Shown piece after piece: positions 10,709-19,677 of a DNA stretch of 64,000 nucleotides; position 1 is the stretch's first letter; each line of letters starts with the position of its first letter. The DNA lies in the NCBI GenBank assembly GCA_045534265.1, contig JAZSJH010000006.1, forward strand, positions 1-64,000. The letters are read 5' to 3'. A program made the position numbers and the translations under genes. The notes below the pieces were generated by a model. It did not search any database and had not been told where the DNA came from. It was given only the letters and a program-made list of their open reading frames with translations. The DNA comes from CAKVLS01 sp045534265. GTDB lineage: Bacteria > Bacillota > Clostridia > Christensenellales > UBA1242.

Positions 10709-11086
10709 ATGACACTAGCATTAACTAAATTAGCAGCATTATTCCTAAACATTCCAGGACTTGGTGGCTTGTTCTACAAAGAAAATGACGCAGCATGGAA
10801 TAACTCATCATTCTCTTGGTTGAAACCAATTGCTAAATTCTTGGATGGTGCTATTATCCCAGTTATCATCGTAGTAGGTGCATTGGGTGCTATTTGGATC
10901 GTTATTCTTGGTGTAAACCTAGCAAGAGCTGAATCTTCTGATAAAGCTGCAGAAGCTAAGAAGAGACTTATCAACGTTATCATTGCGATTGTATCAGTTA
11001 TCCTATTAGTATTCTTACTAGCTCTATTCGTATCAAAAGCTCCAGAATGGTTCGGATCAGATGCAAACAGCAACATCTTTAACTAA
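10709..11086 (+). CDS. VirB2/Mbov_0395-like T4SS pilin-type protein (125 aa)
   Basis: Small protein with two hydrophobic helices (about residues 47-70 and 85-110) joined by a short charged loop, ARAESSDKAAEAKKR. This is the layout of VirB2-type pilins and of the pilin-like conjugal protein Mbov_0395 of mycoplasma ICEs. Its likely role is the extracellular or membrane pilus subunit of the T4SS. Codons such as ATC, AAC and TTC are frequent, as in the gap gene here, which suggests strong expression. It is divergent from the coupling-protein gene and monocistronic, between a good promoter and a strong terminator. The family call rests on topology and neighbours, not on a catalytic motif. Confidence 0.8.
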   Translation: MTLALTKLAALFLNIPGLGGLFYKENDAAWNNSSFSWLKPIAKFLDGAIIPVIIVVGALGAIWIVILGVNLARAESSDKAAEAKKRLINVIIAIVSVILLVFLLALFVSKAPEWFGSDANSNIFN

Positions 11087-11106
11087 TAAGTAGATTAAAG
11101 CAAAAT

Positions 11107-11138
11107 AAAAAGACACTAGTTAATAGTGTCTTTTTTTT
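11107..11138 (+). terminator. Terminator of the pilin-like gene
   Basis: AAAAAGACACTA and TAGTGTCTTTTT pair over 12 bp with loop GTTAA, followed by further T residues. Confidence 0.9.
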
Positions 11139-11180
11139 GTTGCAACTTTTGGTTTATAAGCAAAATATATTAATGATTGT

Positions 11181-11209
11181 TTGACTTAAAAAAAATAATG
11201 TGTTTTAAT
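11181..11209 (+). promoter_or_regulatory. Promoter of the YfhO-like gene
   Basis: TTGACT (11181-11186), 17 bp, TTTAAT (11204-11209) with a TG extension. The predicted transcript starts only about 13 nt before the ATG, just far enough to include GGAG. Confidence 0.65.
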
Positions 11210-11228
11210 TTTTTTATTGGAGACTTTT

Positions 11229-13883
11229 ATGGAAAAGACAATAGAAGAAAATAGTTTAGACAAAAAACAAATTTGTAATTCACAAACAATATTTGATACA
11301 AAATTTATGAAAATATTTAAGTGGTTTATACCAGCCCTTATTGTTTTTGTTGTTCTTATGATAAATTATGCTTGCAAAGGAATTGCGCCTTTTGGCAATA
11401 AATATGTGTCATATATTGATATGGAAGTAGGCTACGTTCCTGTATATTATAGTTTATGGGATGCAGTAAGAGGCGGTGGAAATTTCTTTTACAATTTCTT
11501 TCTAGGTGCAGGCTCTAATGTATACGGCTCACTTATAAGCAATGCCTTTATATCTCCACTTACTTGGCTTGTAGTTATTATTCCAAGAAGCTCAATTTCA
11601 GCATTTCTTAGCTGGTATTTGATTATCAAACTTGCTCTTATGGCAACTACAATGTATTACTTTATTCGTAAAGTATTCCCAAGGGTAAACCCATACCTTC
11701 AAATTTTATATTCAATCTTATGGACTTTTAGCGGTTGGACAATTGCAAATTATACCAATATAATTTGGCTTGATAACCTTATACTATATCCAATACTATG
11801 CCTTGGAATAAGAAGAATCTTTAGAGAAAACAAAATGGATTTATTTGTATTAGTTCTTACATTTTGTTTAATCTTCAGTTTTTATATGTCATTTTTAGTT
11901 TTGCTTATGATGATTTTTTGTGGCGCTACTGCAATTTTCTTTTCTGACAAAACAAAAGAAGAGAAGAAAAAGATTGTCACAAAACTTGTTGTAGGAACAC
12001 TACTATCTTTGTTTATGTCTTTTGTTTCATTTTTGCCGGCTTTTTGGCAGTCTTGGACAAGTCATCGTATAGCTAATGCAAAAAAAGAAATTTTATATGT
12101 TAATACTTGGTCTAAAGCAATAGTTATTTGTATAAACTGTTTTGCTATGTTTGGCTTTGTAAAACTTTTGACACAATACAAAAAAGATAAGAAAAATGTT
12201 TTGATGTTTATTGTTATGTTTGCTCTAACTACAGTTACTATATTAATCGAAAGGGTTAATATGATGTGGCATACTGGTAGCTATCAATCATTCCCATACA
12301 GATTTGCGTTTATTCCTATATTTATAATGCTATGTGCGGGGCTATATTATTTTAACAATCACTATGACTGCAAACAGCAGGAGAAGAAAAAGTTTGATTA
12401 TTCTTTGATTGCTTTGTTTTTGCCACTTGTGTTTTATTATGTGGTATCAGCTCTAAATCAAAACCCACCAGCATTCTCTATAGATTTTTGGACCTTTGCA
12501 ATTTATTTTATTGGCTGCGGCGTTGGTGTATTTTTATTATTTAGATTATTTGAACTAAACAATAAAAAACTAACTTATATAATTGTTCCTATTATTGTTT
12601 TTGCGGAGATTTTTACCAACTGTTTTGGTCTTGTTGGACTAAATGATCGTGTTGAAACTCAAGTTGCTACAGATAATTTTGATGAAATATACGCAGAACT
12701 TGAACTTCCGGATAATAATTATAGGTATACAATACATATGCGAGATGTAGCAAATGTAGGTATGGCAAAACATTATAATTATCCATATTTTATTAGAAGA
12801 CAATCTTTGTCTACTTGGCTACACATTATTGGCTCTGATCAAGTACTTAATGCAGAGCAACTTGGCTATGTAACATCAAATACCGTTTTAACAGGTATGG
12901 GAAGCACATATTTTGCTAATATGACAGCAAATGTAAAATATGTAATATCTGACACAGAACTTAGCAGCAGATTATATACATTGATTGATCAAAATAAAGA
13001 CTTTTATATTTACGAATATAAATTTTATCTTCCTTATGGCGGAATTTTTGCAACTGACGATATGATAAAAAATATCCCTACAGAATATCAAGGTTTTGCT
13101 GCATCAAATTACCTATATAATAATGTATATAATAAGACGGGTGACCTTGTTGTTGAAGCTTCATTTACCAAAACTGAAGTTGAAGGCAACAAAATAAAGT
13201 ACACAATTAATGTTCCGGGCGATAGTTTGCTATATTATAACTGGGATATCAATACACTTAACCAAAAACAAAATCTAACTATTAATATAAATGGAGAAGA
13301 TAGGCTACTATTTGGAGATATTTATGAAGTTGGATATTTTTATGATGAAACGGTAGAAATCATTGTTGATAAAGCTATTGAAAATAGTGACAAACTAACA
13401 TTTGCTACAATTGATGTTGCAAAGATTGAAGATTTAGTATACACAACAACTATTAAAGAAATAGATAACCTAAAATTAGATGGAAACAAAATAAAAATAA
13501 CAACAAACGGATCTTTGGGCGAAAGTGTTTATATTCCTTTCAACTTTGATAGTGGTTGGAAAGCGACTTTGAACGGAAAAGAAGTTTCAATAGATAAATC
13601 TCTTAACTCATATATGTCTATAAAACTTGAAGAAGGTGAAAATGTAATAGTCCTTACATATACACCACCAATGTTTAATGTTGGACTTATAGTTTCAATA
13701 GTATTTTTTGTTATTGTTATGACTTTGTGGATATTAAATAAATATACAAAATTTGTTTCAAAATTTGTAGAGAGCAAAGTGTTTAATAACATTTTCTTCT
13801 GGGTTGGCGTTGCTGGTTTTGCTATTGCAAGTATACTTATATATATAAAGCCAATTATAGAAACAATTATTTATCTTGGTTAA
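11229..13883 (+). CDS. YfhO-family polytopic membrane protein (884 aa)
   Basis: Resembles the bacterial YfhO family (GT-C-like fold), whose Bacillus member is linked to glycosylation of lipoteichoic acid. About ten or more membrane helices fill residues 20-480. The segment near residue 60, YIDMEVGYVPVYYSLWDA, followed by a Gly/Phe-rich turn, matches the family signature with an acidic residue in the first outer loop. Residues about 480-830 form a soluble outer domain ending in FDSGWKATLNGK, and the C-terminus has two more helices. ATG 11229 is chosen because GGAG lies 6 nt upstream; a TTG further upstream would overlap that site. It lies between T4SS genes but has its own promoter and terminator. 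Transfer of sugars to an envelope polymer is inference. Confidence 0.85.
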   Translation: MEKTIEENSLDKKQICNSQTIFDTKFMKIFKWFIPALIVFVVLMINYACKGIAPFGNKYVSYIDMEVGYVPVYYSLWDAVRGGGNFFYNFFLGAGSNVYGSLISNAFISPLTWLVVIIPRSSISAFLSWYLIIKLALMATTMYYFIRKVFPRVNPYLQILYSILWTFSGWTIANYTNIIWLDNLILYPILCLGIRRIFRENKMDLFVLVLTFCLIFSFYMSFLVLLMMIFCGATAIFFSDKTKEEKKKIVTKLVVGTLLSLFMSFVSFLPAFWQSWTSHRIANAKKEILYVNTWSKAIVICINCFAMFGFVKLLTQYKKDKKNVLMFIVMFALTTVTILIERVNMMWHTGSYQSFPYRFAFIPIFIMLCAGLYYFNNHYDCKQQEKKKFDYSLIALFLPLVFYYVVSALNQNPPAFSIDFWTFAIYFIGCGVGVFLLFRLFELNNKKLTYIIVPIIVFAEIFTNCFGLVGLNDRVETQVATDNFDEIYAELELPDNNYRYTIHMRDVANVGMAKHYNYPYFIRRQSLSTWLHIIGSDQVLNAEQLGYVTSNTVLTGMGSTYFANMTANVKYVISDTELSSRLYTLIDQNKDFYIYEYKFYLPYGGIFATDDMIKNIPTEYQGFAASNYLYNNVYNKTGDLVVEASFTKTEVEGNKIKYTINVPGDSLLYYNWDINTLNQKQNLTININGEDRLLFGDIYEVGYFYDETVEIIVDKAIENSDKLTFATIDVAKIEDLVYTTTIKEIDNLKLDGNKIKITTNGSLGESVYIPFNFDSGWKATLNGKEVSIDKSLNSYMSIKLEEGENVIVLTYTPPMFNVGLIVSIVFFVIVMTLWILNKYTKFVSKFVESKVFNNIFFWVGVAGFAIASILIYIKPIIETIIYLG

Positions 13884-13884
13884 C

Positions 13885-13921
13885 AAAAAAAAGAGAGTAG
13901 AAAAAAATACTCTCTTTTTTT
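13885..13921 (+). terminator. Terminator of the YfhO-like gene
   Basis: An AAGAGAGTA/TACTCTCTT stem extended by A/T pairs and ending in a T run. Confidence 0.85.
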
Positions 13922-14108
13922 ACAAAGCTTTTTATTTTTAACTAACTGCTTTGGTAATTTCCAAAAAAATGTCCTCTTTTGATTTTGCCAGCTTTGAAAA
14001 CTTTTTTTTGGATAAATCAAACATTGTGTTTTTTTATTTATATTACACAAAAATTATCAGTTTATTAAAATTTTGTTAAAAAATAGTATTTTTTATACCC
14101 CAAAAATC

Positions 14109-14137
14109 TTGTCTTTTGACAAACAATGTATTATAAT
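14109..14137 (+). promoter_or_regulatory. Candidate promoter of the 811-aa lipoprotein
   Basis: TTGTCT (14109-14114), 17 bp, TATAAT (14132-14137). A consensus TTGACA at 14116-14121 is only 10 bp from this -10 and so is not usable with it. GGGAGG precedes the ATG. Confidence 0.55.
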
Positions 14138-14172
14138 AAAGCATAACTAATTATGTCAAAAAGGGAGGTTGT

Positions 14173-16608
14173 ATGAAAAAAAGAATAAAAAGTATAGCTT
14201 TGAGTACTCTTTTTCTATTGCCAATGCTGCTTAGCGGGTGTGAAAATCCTTTTAAGGCTACCAATAGTGTAGGGTCTTCTGGCGGTTATACAGAAACAAC
14301 ACCTTCAAACCCAAATCCAAGTGGTGGCGGGTCTGGTGGTTCTTATACCGAAGAAGAAGAGCCAGCAGAAAGCGCTCCTGTATATACAACATATAGTCCT
14401 TATAACTATGACGAAGGTCAAGACCCAACAGGGTTTAAGGAACTTTCTGATAGTATTGCTTATGTTAAGTCTATATACAAGAAAGGTACAAATGCTGTAA
14501 CCCCTATTGAACTTGCAGCAAGAACAGCTGCTTATAAAGACACAGCTGCAAACATACTTACAAGACTTGGTAACGAATATGGTATCCCAACTGCGGGTTC
14601 AGCTCTTAATCCATTGAGCAATGTCGGCGCACAAACTTTTAGAAATTATGGTCTTATGGCATCAGGATATACTCCAACAGACAAAGAGATTACAGATGTT
14701 ATAGATGCCTTCCTTACTGCAAAGTATATAAAGACATTTACAATAGCAGGTAGTATGCAATATGCAATGATATCAACTCACGCATATGGTAGCAGTACTC
14801 CTTTGACTATAAACTATGATTCAGAAGCGGGCAAAGTAAACTTAAGCCTAGCAAATATCAAAAAAGAAACAGTAGAGCTTGTTGAAACTTATACTGGTCT
14901 TGAAAAAACATTTGGTGGGGTTATTACTTCTGTTGTAGGCAATACTTATGCTCTTAACGAATCAGATGGTTTTTATAAAATTACAAAAACAGATGGTAAT
15001 GTAGTATATCTTATATATAAGACAGCATTTGTTAACAATTTTGGTACAAATTTCTTAAAACTTATTGATACTCACAGAGACGCAATAAGATATAACGTAT
15101 CTTCATTTACAGGAACTTCTTCTGGTAGCGGTTCTACTGAATATACGCTAAAGACCAATGCTTGGAAAATGTGTAGTGATTCTACAGGAAAACTAAACTT
15201 TACTCCAGGGGCTGACTATGTATCATCATTTGTTGATAAATATAAAAATAGCGTTGCGGTAGATATTGCATCAGTTATGGCTTTTGGCGTTAACGAAGAT
15301 AAATCTTTGAATGTTCCAATGTCAGATGCGGGTGCTGCTTATAGCGGAACAATTGATGAATATTACAAAGCTGCAAAAGCAGGAAGCACTTCTGTTGATA
15401 ATTATTTAGCATTTGTTCTAAAATATGTTGACCATAATGGTTTTGTTACATTTGAAGCAGATGCTATTGCAGAATATTTAACAAATACAATTGTTGGTAA
15501 TGGTACAAATAGCGTTCTTGCTATGGACGAAACAAGATATACACAAAACGCATTTATAGACCTTAAAGCTATTAAAGAAAAATCATTTAATAGTAATGAG
15601 CTTATGACTAATGCTGGTACAAACAAAGCAAGAAAGTTGATTGCAAACTATGCAAACTCTAAAGCAAGAGCTTTTGAGAAAAACCCAGTATTTAAGACAA
15701 TTACTTATGAAACAACCGTATCTGATGCTACAGACACAACTGTTGTACTTTCTTACACTATAGATGGTCAATCAAAGAGTGATACAAGAAATGACCTATT
15801 CAAAAACTACTACAACACATTCTATAGCGCTTGTTATGGAATTGGTTTAGGTAATACCGCTGATATATCTTTGCTTGAGATAAATTCTAACTATGGACAT
15901 CTTCAAAACGTAACTATTGTTGAAGAAGGCGAAGAAGAAGAGGAAGAAGAATCAGGAGAAGAGGACGAAGAGGAAGAAAACTATATTCTTGATAAAGAAT
16001 ATTCTGGTAAACTTCAATCTATTGTAATCTTCCCAAAAGAAGGCATTGATATAAGATATATGGAAGTAGGTGTAGAAGCCGTACTTGCCGAAGGTCAAAA
16101 ACTAGAAATCACAGCCGACCTTCGTTACCACGTAAATGGTAATGTATATTATGTTCCAAATGCTTTTGTTGCTGATGGCGGCGGAGCAGGTGTTGTTGAT
16201 AGCGAAGAACATATCGTTAACTTTGAGTACCAATCTGGTATGGAAATAGGCAACGGACTTATGTTCAAAGACAAAAACAACAATTTAGTTAAAGAAAAGT
16301 TGCTTTCATTTAGAAATTGTGTTGGTAAAAACACTCCAGATCTTAGATCAAAAGAATTTAACATTAATATCTTTGATCCACCACTAGGTTGGAGACCAAA
16401 AGGACCTGGAATGATAGACTCAACAGCAGCTTTTGAATACAATCCATATGCATCTGCTATGGGTGCAAACTATATCTATAACGAAATCGGTTCAAATAAG
16501 TATGACTTTATAGAAGTTTGCTTCAATGTTAAGACAATTTATGATAATTTTGATACAAATTACCTAATGAATGCTAAAGTTACTTCAGTTTATGGGGTAA
16601 AAGCATAA
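14173..16608 (+). CDS. Large lipoprotein with acidic tract (811 aa)
   Basis: Predicted lipoprotein exported by Sec and lipidated at Cys23 (lipobox LLSGC after a basic, hydrophobic signal peptide). The first 60 residues after the Cys are Gly/Ser/Pro/Glu-rich and look like a flexible tether. The body has no family I recognise. A run of Glu and Asp at about residues 583-603 is encoded by near-tandem GAA/GAG codons. It stands between YfhO-like and VirB6-like genes, so a role as an extracellular T4SS or envelope component is possible, but only position supports this. GGGAGG and the ATG are well spaced. A weak AT-only hairpin follows the stop codon. Confidence 0.85.
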   Translation: MKKRIKSIALSTLFLLPMLLSGCENPFKATNSVGSSGGYTETTPSNPNPSGGGSGGSYTEEEEPAESAPVYTTYSPYNYDEGQDPTGFKELSDSIAYVKSIYKKGTNAVTPIELAARTAAYKDTAANILTRLGNEYGIPTAGSALNPLSNVGAQTFRNYGLMASGYTPTDKEITDVIDAFLTAKYIKTFTIAGSMQYAMISTHAYGSSTPLTINYDSEAGKVNLSLANIKKETVELVETYTGLEKTFGGVITSVVGNTYALNESDGFYKITKTDGNVVYLIYKTAFVNNFGTNFLKLIDTHRDAIRYNVSSFTGTSSGSGSTEYTLKTNAWKMCSDSTGKLNFTPGADYVSSFVDKYKNSVAVDIASVMAFGVNEDKSLNVPMSDAGAAYSGTIDEYYKAAKAGSTSVDNYLAFVLKYVDHNGFVTFEADAIAEYLTNTIVGNGTNSVLAMDETRYTQNAFIDLKAIKEKSFNSNELMTNAGTNKARKLIANYANSKARAFEKNPVFKTITYETTVSDATDTTVVLSYTIDGQSKSDTRNDLFKNYYNTFYSACYGIGLGNTADISLLEINSNYGHLQNVTIVEEGEEEEEEESGEEDEEEENYILDKEYSGKLQSIVIFPKEGIDIRYMEVGVEAVLAEGQKLEITADLRYHVNGNVYYVPNAFVADGGGAGVVDSEEHIVNFEYQSGMEIGNGLMFKDKNNNLVKEKLLSFRNCVGKNTPDLRSKEFNINIFDPPLGWRPKGPGMIDSTAAFEYNPYASAMGANYIYNEIGSNKYDFIEVCFNVKTIYDNFDTNYLMNAKVTSVYGVKA

Positions 16609-16646
16609 AAATTTTTGGTTTTTTTGAAAAATTTTGAGTTAAATCA

Positions 16647-16675
16647 TTAACAAATAAAAAAAAATGTGTTATAGT
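16647..16675 (+). promoter_or_regulatory. Promoter of the VirB6-like gene
   Basis: TTAACA (16647-16652), 17 bp, TATAGT (16670-16675) with an extended TGT element, the same layout as the pilin promoter. Confidence 0.75.
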
Positions 16676-16730
16676 TAATATAACAAAATTTTAGGGCTAG
16701 ATTAAGAAAATATATAAAAAGGAGAAAAAT

Positions 16731-19523
16731 ATGCTTAACTTAGTGATGAATGCCGGCATTTTGTCAAGTATCTTTAATGGTATCAAGAACGTTGTTAACT
16801 TCGTATTAAACTTTGTTGATATCATCAAAGGTCTTTTCCAAGCTGTCATAATTTACTTGTTTGCACCTATTTATTACCTATTTATGGGTGTATGTTCTAT
16901 AGTAAACTTTGCAGAAATGATGTTCAAAAAACTTGCTGGTATTGACCCAATTACACTTGGTACTGGTGAACAAGTAAACATCCTTGATATGTTTATCAGA
17001 GATGACTCTATTTGGTATTTGTTCATTTCTATCTTGGTTTTGTCAATTGTTTTACTATTTATCTTTACAGTTATCGCTGTAATTAAATCAGAATTTGCAA
17101 TTGATGCTAAAGGTAGTGCAAAAGGACCAATTATTGCAAGATCTCTTAAGTCTCTTGCAATGTTTATCATCGTTCCTATCGTAAGTTTGCTTGGTGTTTA
17201 TGCTACAAACGCTATCACAGACACTGTAAACTCTATGATGAAGGGTGGAGATGATACCGGCATGGTACAACAAATTTTCTACGCCATGTCATACAACGCC
17301 AATAAGGCTAGAATAAATCCGGAGTTTGCTAAACACATTAACGGATTCTCGAGTCGTAACGGTGGAAAATATAGGAACGACAACGCAGGTGCGTTCAAAG
17401 GCGACAATGAAGCTATTGCTACTCAAATAGGAATGGCGTTCAAAGGTAACCATGGACACAACGCAAGTTCTTACAAAAACCTAGAATTTATGAACTTTGA
17501 CGACTATAACGGTATGTTCAAAGCAAACGACTATTCTACTTTGTTTATGCCAATTTCTTGGTCAAAAACAAAGACTTATAGCGTATGGGATTTGTGCCAA
17601 GTAAACTACTACTTCAGCATACTTGATATGGACTGGATCGTAGGTTTTGGTTCAGCTATCGTTATAACCTATATGCTACTTGCTATGGCATGTGTACTTA
17701 TTAAGAGAATATTTGAAATAGTTATTTTGATGTTACTTGCTGTTCCAATGATTTCTCTTGCTCCTCTTGATGGTGGTAGCGCAAGTAAGTCATGGCAAAA
17801 AGAATTTATTAAGAGAGTAATCTCAATCGTTGCTCCTGTATTCTCAATCAATATGTACTTCATTATGATTCCTATCTTCAATAAAGTACAATTGTTCGGT
17901 GGTAACGCTGGTGCATTACAATTCGTATCTCCATCATATGCAGTATATGATACTCTATTCCAATTGATCATTATCTGTGTTGGTATGAACATTGTAAAAA
18001 CTGCATCTGCACTTCTATGTAACCTTCTAGGTATTCAAGACCTTGTTAAAGATGGTGACAAACAAACTAAAGAAGGTATTAAGAAAGCTGCAAGTGCTGC
18101 TGTAATGGTAGCTGGTACTGTTGCTACAGGTGGTGCTGCCGCTGGTGCTATGACAGCTATGAAGGGTGCTGGTGCTGCTGCAAAAGTAGCTGGTAAAGCT
18201 GTTCAACAAAAACAAGGTGCAGTTAATGCTGCAAAACAAAAACTTGCTGCTGCTGAAAAAGGCGGAAATGCTGAAGAAATTGCAAAAGCTAAAGAGGGTG
18301 TTGCTTCTGCAGAATCAGATCTAACAAAAGCACAAGATAATTATACAAAGAAAAATGATGAATACAAACATGCACAACAAGTTGCCAAAGAAAAGAAAGA
18401 AGCATTTGGCGACAAGATGAAATCAACATTCCTTCCAAAAGATGTTGTTTCTGGTTTGGATGAAATCAAGAAAACTAAGAAAAATGCTGGTAAGACTAAA
18501 GCTGATGTTGCTGCTGAAGATAAACTAAAAGATCTAGAAGCTACATATGCTGCTCAACAAAAAATGGATGAGAAATATGGCGAGGCTAATGCTAAGGGCA
18601 AACGTTCTGGTGGTTCTCTAGACAAAGAAAGAGAACAAGATGTTCTTCGTCAAAGAGCTGTTGGTCAAGTACATCAAAGCTTCCAAGAAACTGTTGATCA
18701 ACAAACAGCTGCTGTTAATAAAGCAAAAACTGCTGAAACTAAAGCTCAAGGCGATTATGACAAAGCTAAGGGTAATTACGATACACTACAAGCTGAAGCT
18801 ACTGCACTTCGTGAAAAAGAGCAAAGCGGTGCTCATATGTCTCATGAAGAGAGAAATAGACTTGAAAAGCTTGAAGGTCAAAACGGTGTTGGTGGCGATT
18901 TGAAAGCCGCTAGTGATGCTATGAGAGCTGCTGCTACTGCTCTTCAAAATGCAACTGCTGCAAGAGAAAAAGCACAAGGTGCTCTTGATGAAACTACAGC
19001 TAAGAGAGATAACGCCGAAACTGTTGCTGAACATGTTAAATCTGGATTCCAAGAAGATAGACATGGTAACATTGGACTTGGTGAAGATGTTAAGATTGAA
19101 GCTAAGAAAGGCGAAATTACTTCTGAACAAATTCAAAGCGGTACTTCTACAATTCAAGCGTCAAAAGTTGAAGCTGATAAGAGAGATAACGAAATTGATG
19201 AAAGCGAAGCTAAGAGAAGAGCAGCCGCTGTTGATGAAGGTAAGAAAGATCTTGACGACATGCAAAAACTTGATACTCAAGCTATTGGTGAAGGCGTACA
19301 ACAAGGCTTGAATGAAGCTATGGCTGCATTGTCTGAAGCAATGACAAAAGCATTTAGCAATGCTAAAGTTACAGTTAACGACATTAAGCAAATTTCTACA
19401 GAAATCAAACAACTTAAGAATGATATGAAGAAAGCTAATGATGCCGCAGCTGGAGCTGAAAGAGATAAGGCAATGGCAGAAATTGCTAAAGCAATTCAAG
19501 AACTTACTAAAAAGCTTAAATAA
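16731..19523 (+). CDS. VirB6/Mbov_0396-like T4SS membrane protein with coiled-coil tail (930 aa)
   Basis: Polytopic T4SS inner-channel protein. Hydrophobic segments occur at about residues 10-60, 90-125, 140-165, 300-350 and 362-434, with a large hydrophilic loop at about 170-295. This matches the membrane protein found between pilin and VirB4 genes in mycoplasma-type ICEs (Mbov_0396). Residues from about 440 to the end are unusual: nearly 500 residues rich in Ala, Lys, Glu and Gln, made of repeated helical segments, predicted as cytosolic coiled coil. Such a tail is not typical of VirB6 and may contact the VirB4 or VirD4 ATPases. SD AAGGAG precedes the ATG. Highly biased codons suggest strong expression. 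The channel assignment is by topology and synteny. Confidence 0.8.
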   Translation: MLNLVMNAGILSSIFNGIKNVVNFVLNFVDIIKGLFQAVIIYLFAPIYYLFMGVCSIVNFAEMMFKKLAGIDPITLGTGEQVNILDMFIRDDSIWYLFISILVLSIVLLFIFTVIAVIKSEFAIDAKGSAKGPIIARSLKSLAMFIIVPIVSLLGVYATNAITDTVNSMMKGGDDTGMVQQIFYAMSYNANKARINPEFAKHINGFSSRNGGKYRNDNAGAFKGDNEAIATQIGMAFKGNHGHNASSYKNLEFMNFDDYNGMFKANDYSTLFMPISWSKTKTYSVWDLCQVNYYFSILDMDWIVGFGSAIVITYMLLAMACVLIKRIFEIVILMLLAVPMISLAPLDGGSASKSWQKEFIKRVISIVAPVFSINMYFIMIPIFNKVQLFGGNAGALQFVSPSYAVYDTLFQLIIICVGMNIVKTASALLCNLLGIQDLVKDGDKQTKEGIKKAASAAVMVAGTVATGGAAAGAMTAMKGAGAAAKVAGKAVQQKQGAVNAAKQKLAAAEKGGNAEEIAKAKEGVASAESDLTKAQDNYTKKNDEYKHAQQVAKEKKEAFGDKMKSTFLPKDVVSGLDEIKKTKKNAGKTKADVAAEDKLKDLEATYAAQQKMDEKYGEANAKGKRSGGSLDKEREQDVLRQRAVGQVHQSFQETVDQQTAAVNKAKTAETKAQGDYDKAKGNYDTLQAEATALREKEQSGAHMSHEERNRLEKLEGQNGVGGDLKAASDAMRAAATALQNATAAREKAQGALDETTAKRDNAETVAEHVKSGFQEDRHGNIGLGEDVKIEAKKGEITSEQIQSGTSTIQASKVEADKRDNEIDESEAKRRAAAVDEGKKDLDDMQKLDTQAIGEGVQQGLNEAMAALSEAMTKAFSNAKVTVNDIKQISTEIKQLKNDMKKANDAAAGAERDKAMAEIAKAIQELTKKLK

Positions 19524-19537
19524 TCTAACCCAAATAT

Positions 19538-19571
19538 AAAAAGAGTGAACTAAAAAGTTCGCTCTTTTTTT
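19538..19571 (+). terminator. Terminator of the VirB6-like gene
   Basis: AAAAAGAGTGAAC pairs with GTTCGCTCTTTTT (one G-T pair), loop TAAAAA, followed by T residues. Confidence 0.9.
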
Positions 19572-19593
19572 GTGTAAAAGATTGTATTTTTAT

Positions 19594-19622
19594 TTGCTGT
19601 TTTTTATTAAGTATATTATAAT
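19594..19622 (+). promoter_or_regulatory. Candidate promoter of the VirB4-like gene
   Basis: TTGCTG (19594-19599), 17 bp, TATAAT (19617-19622). A second TATAAT at 19628-19633 lacks a good -35. The ribosome site AGGAGG follows. Confidence 0.55.
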
Positions 19623-19677
19623 ATTTGTATAATTACTAGAATAATGCTTAAATTTAGATTGTAGGAGGTTATCTTCA

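Noticed and set aside
18640..19499. Several Leu/Lys- or Ser/Cys-rich ORFs over the VirB6 tail
   Set aside because: Out-of-frame readings of low-complexity Ala/Lys/Glu codons; no start signals.
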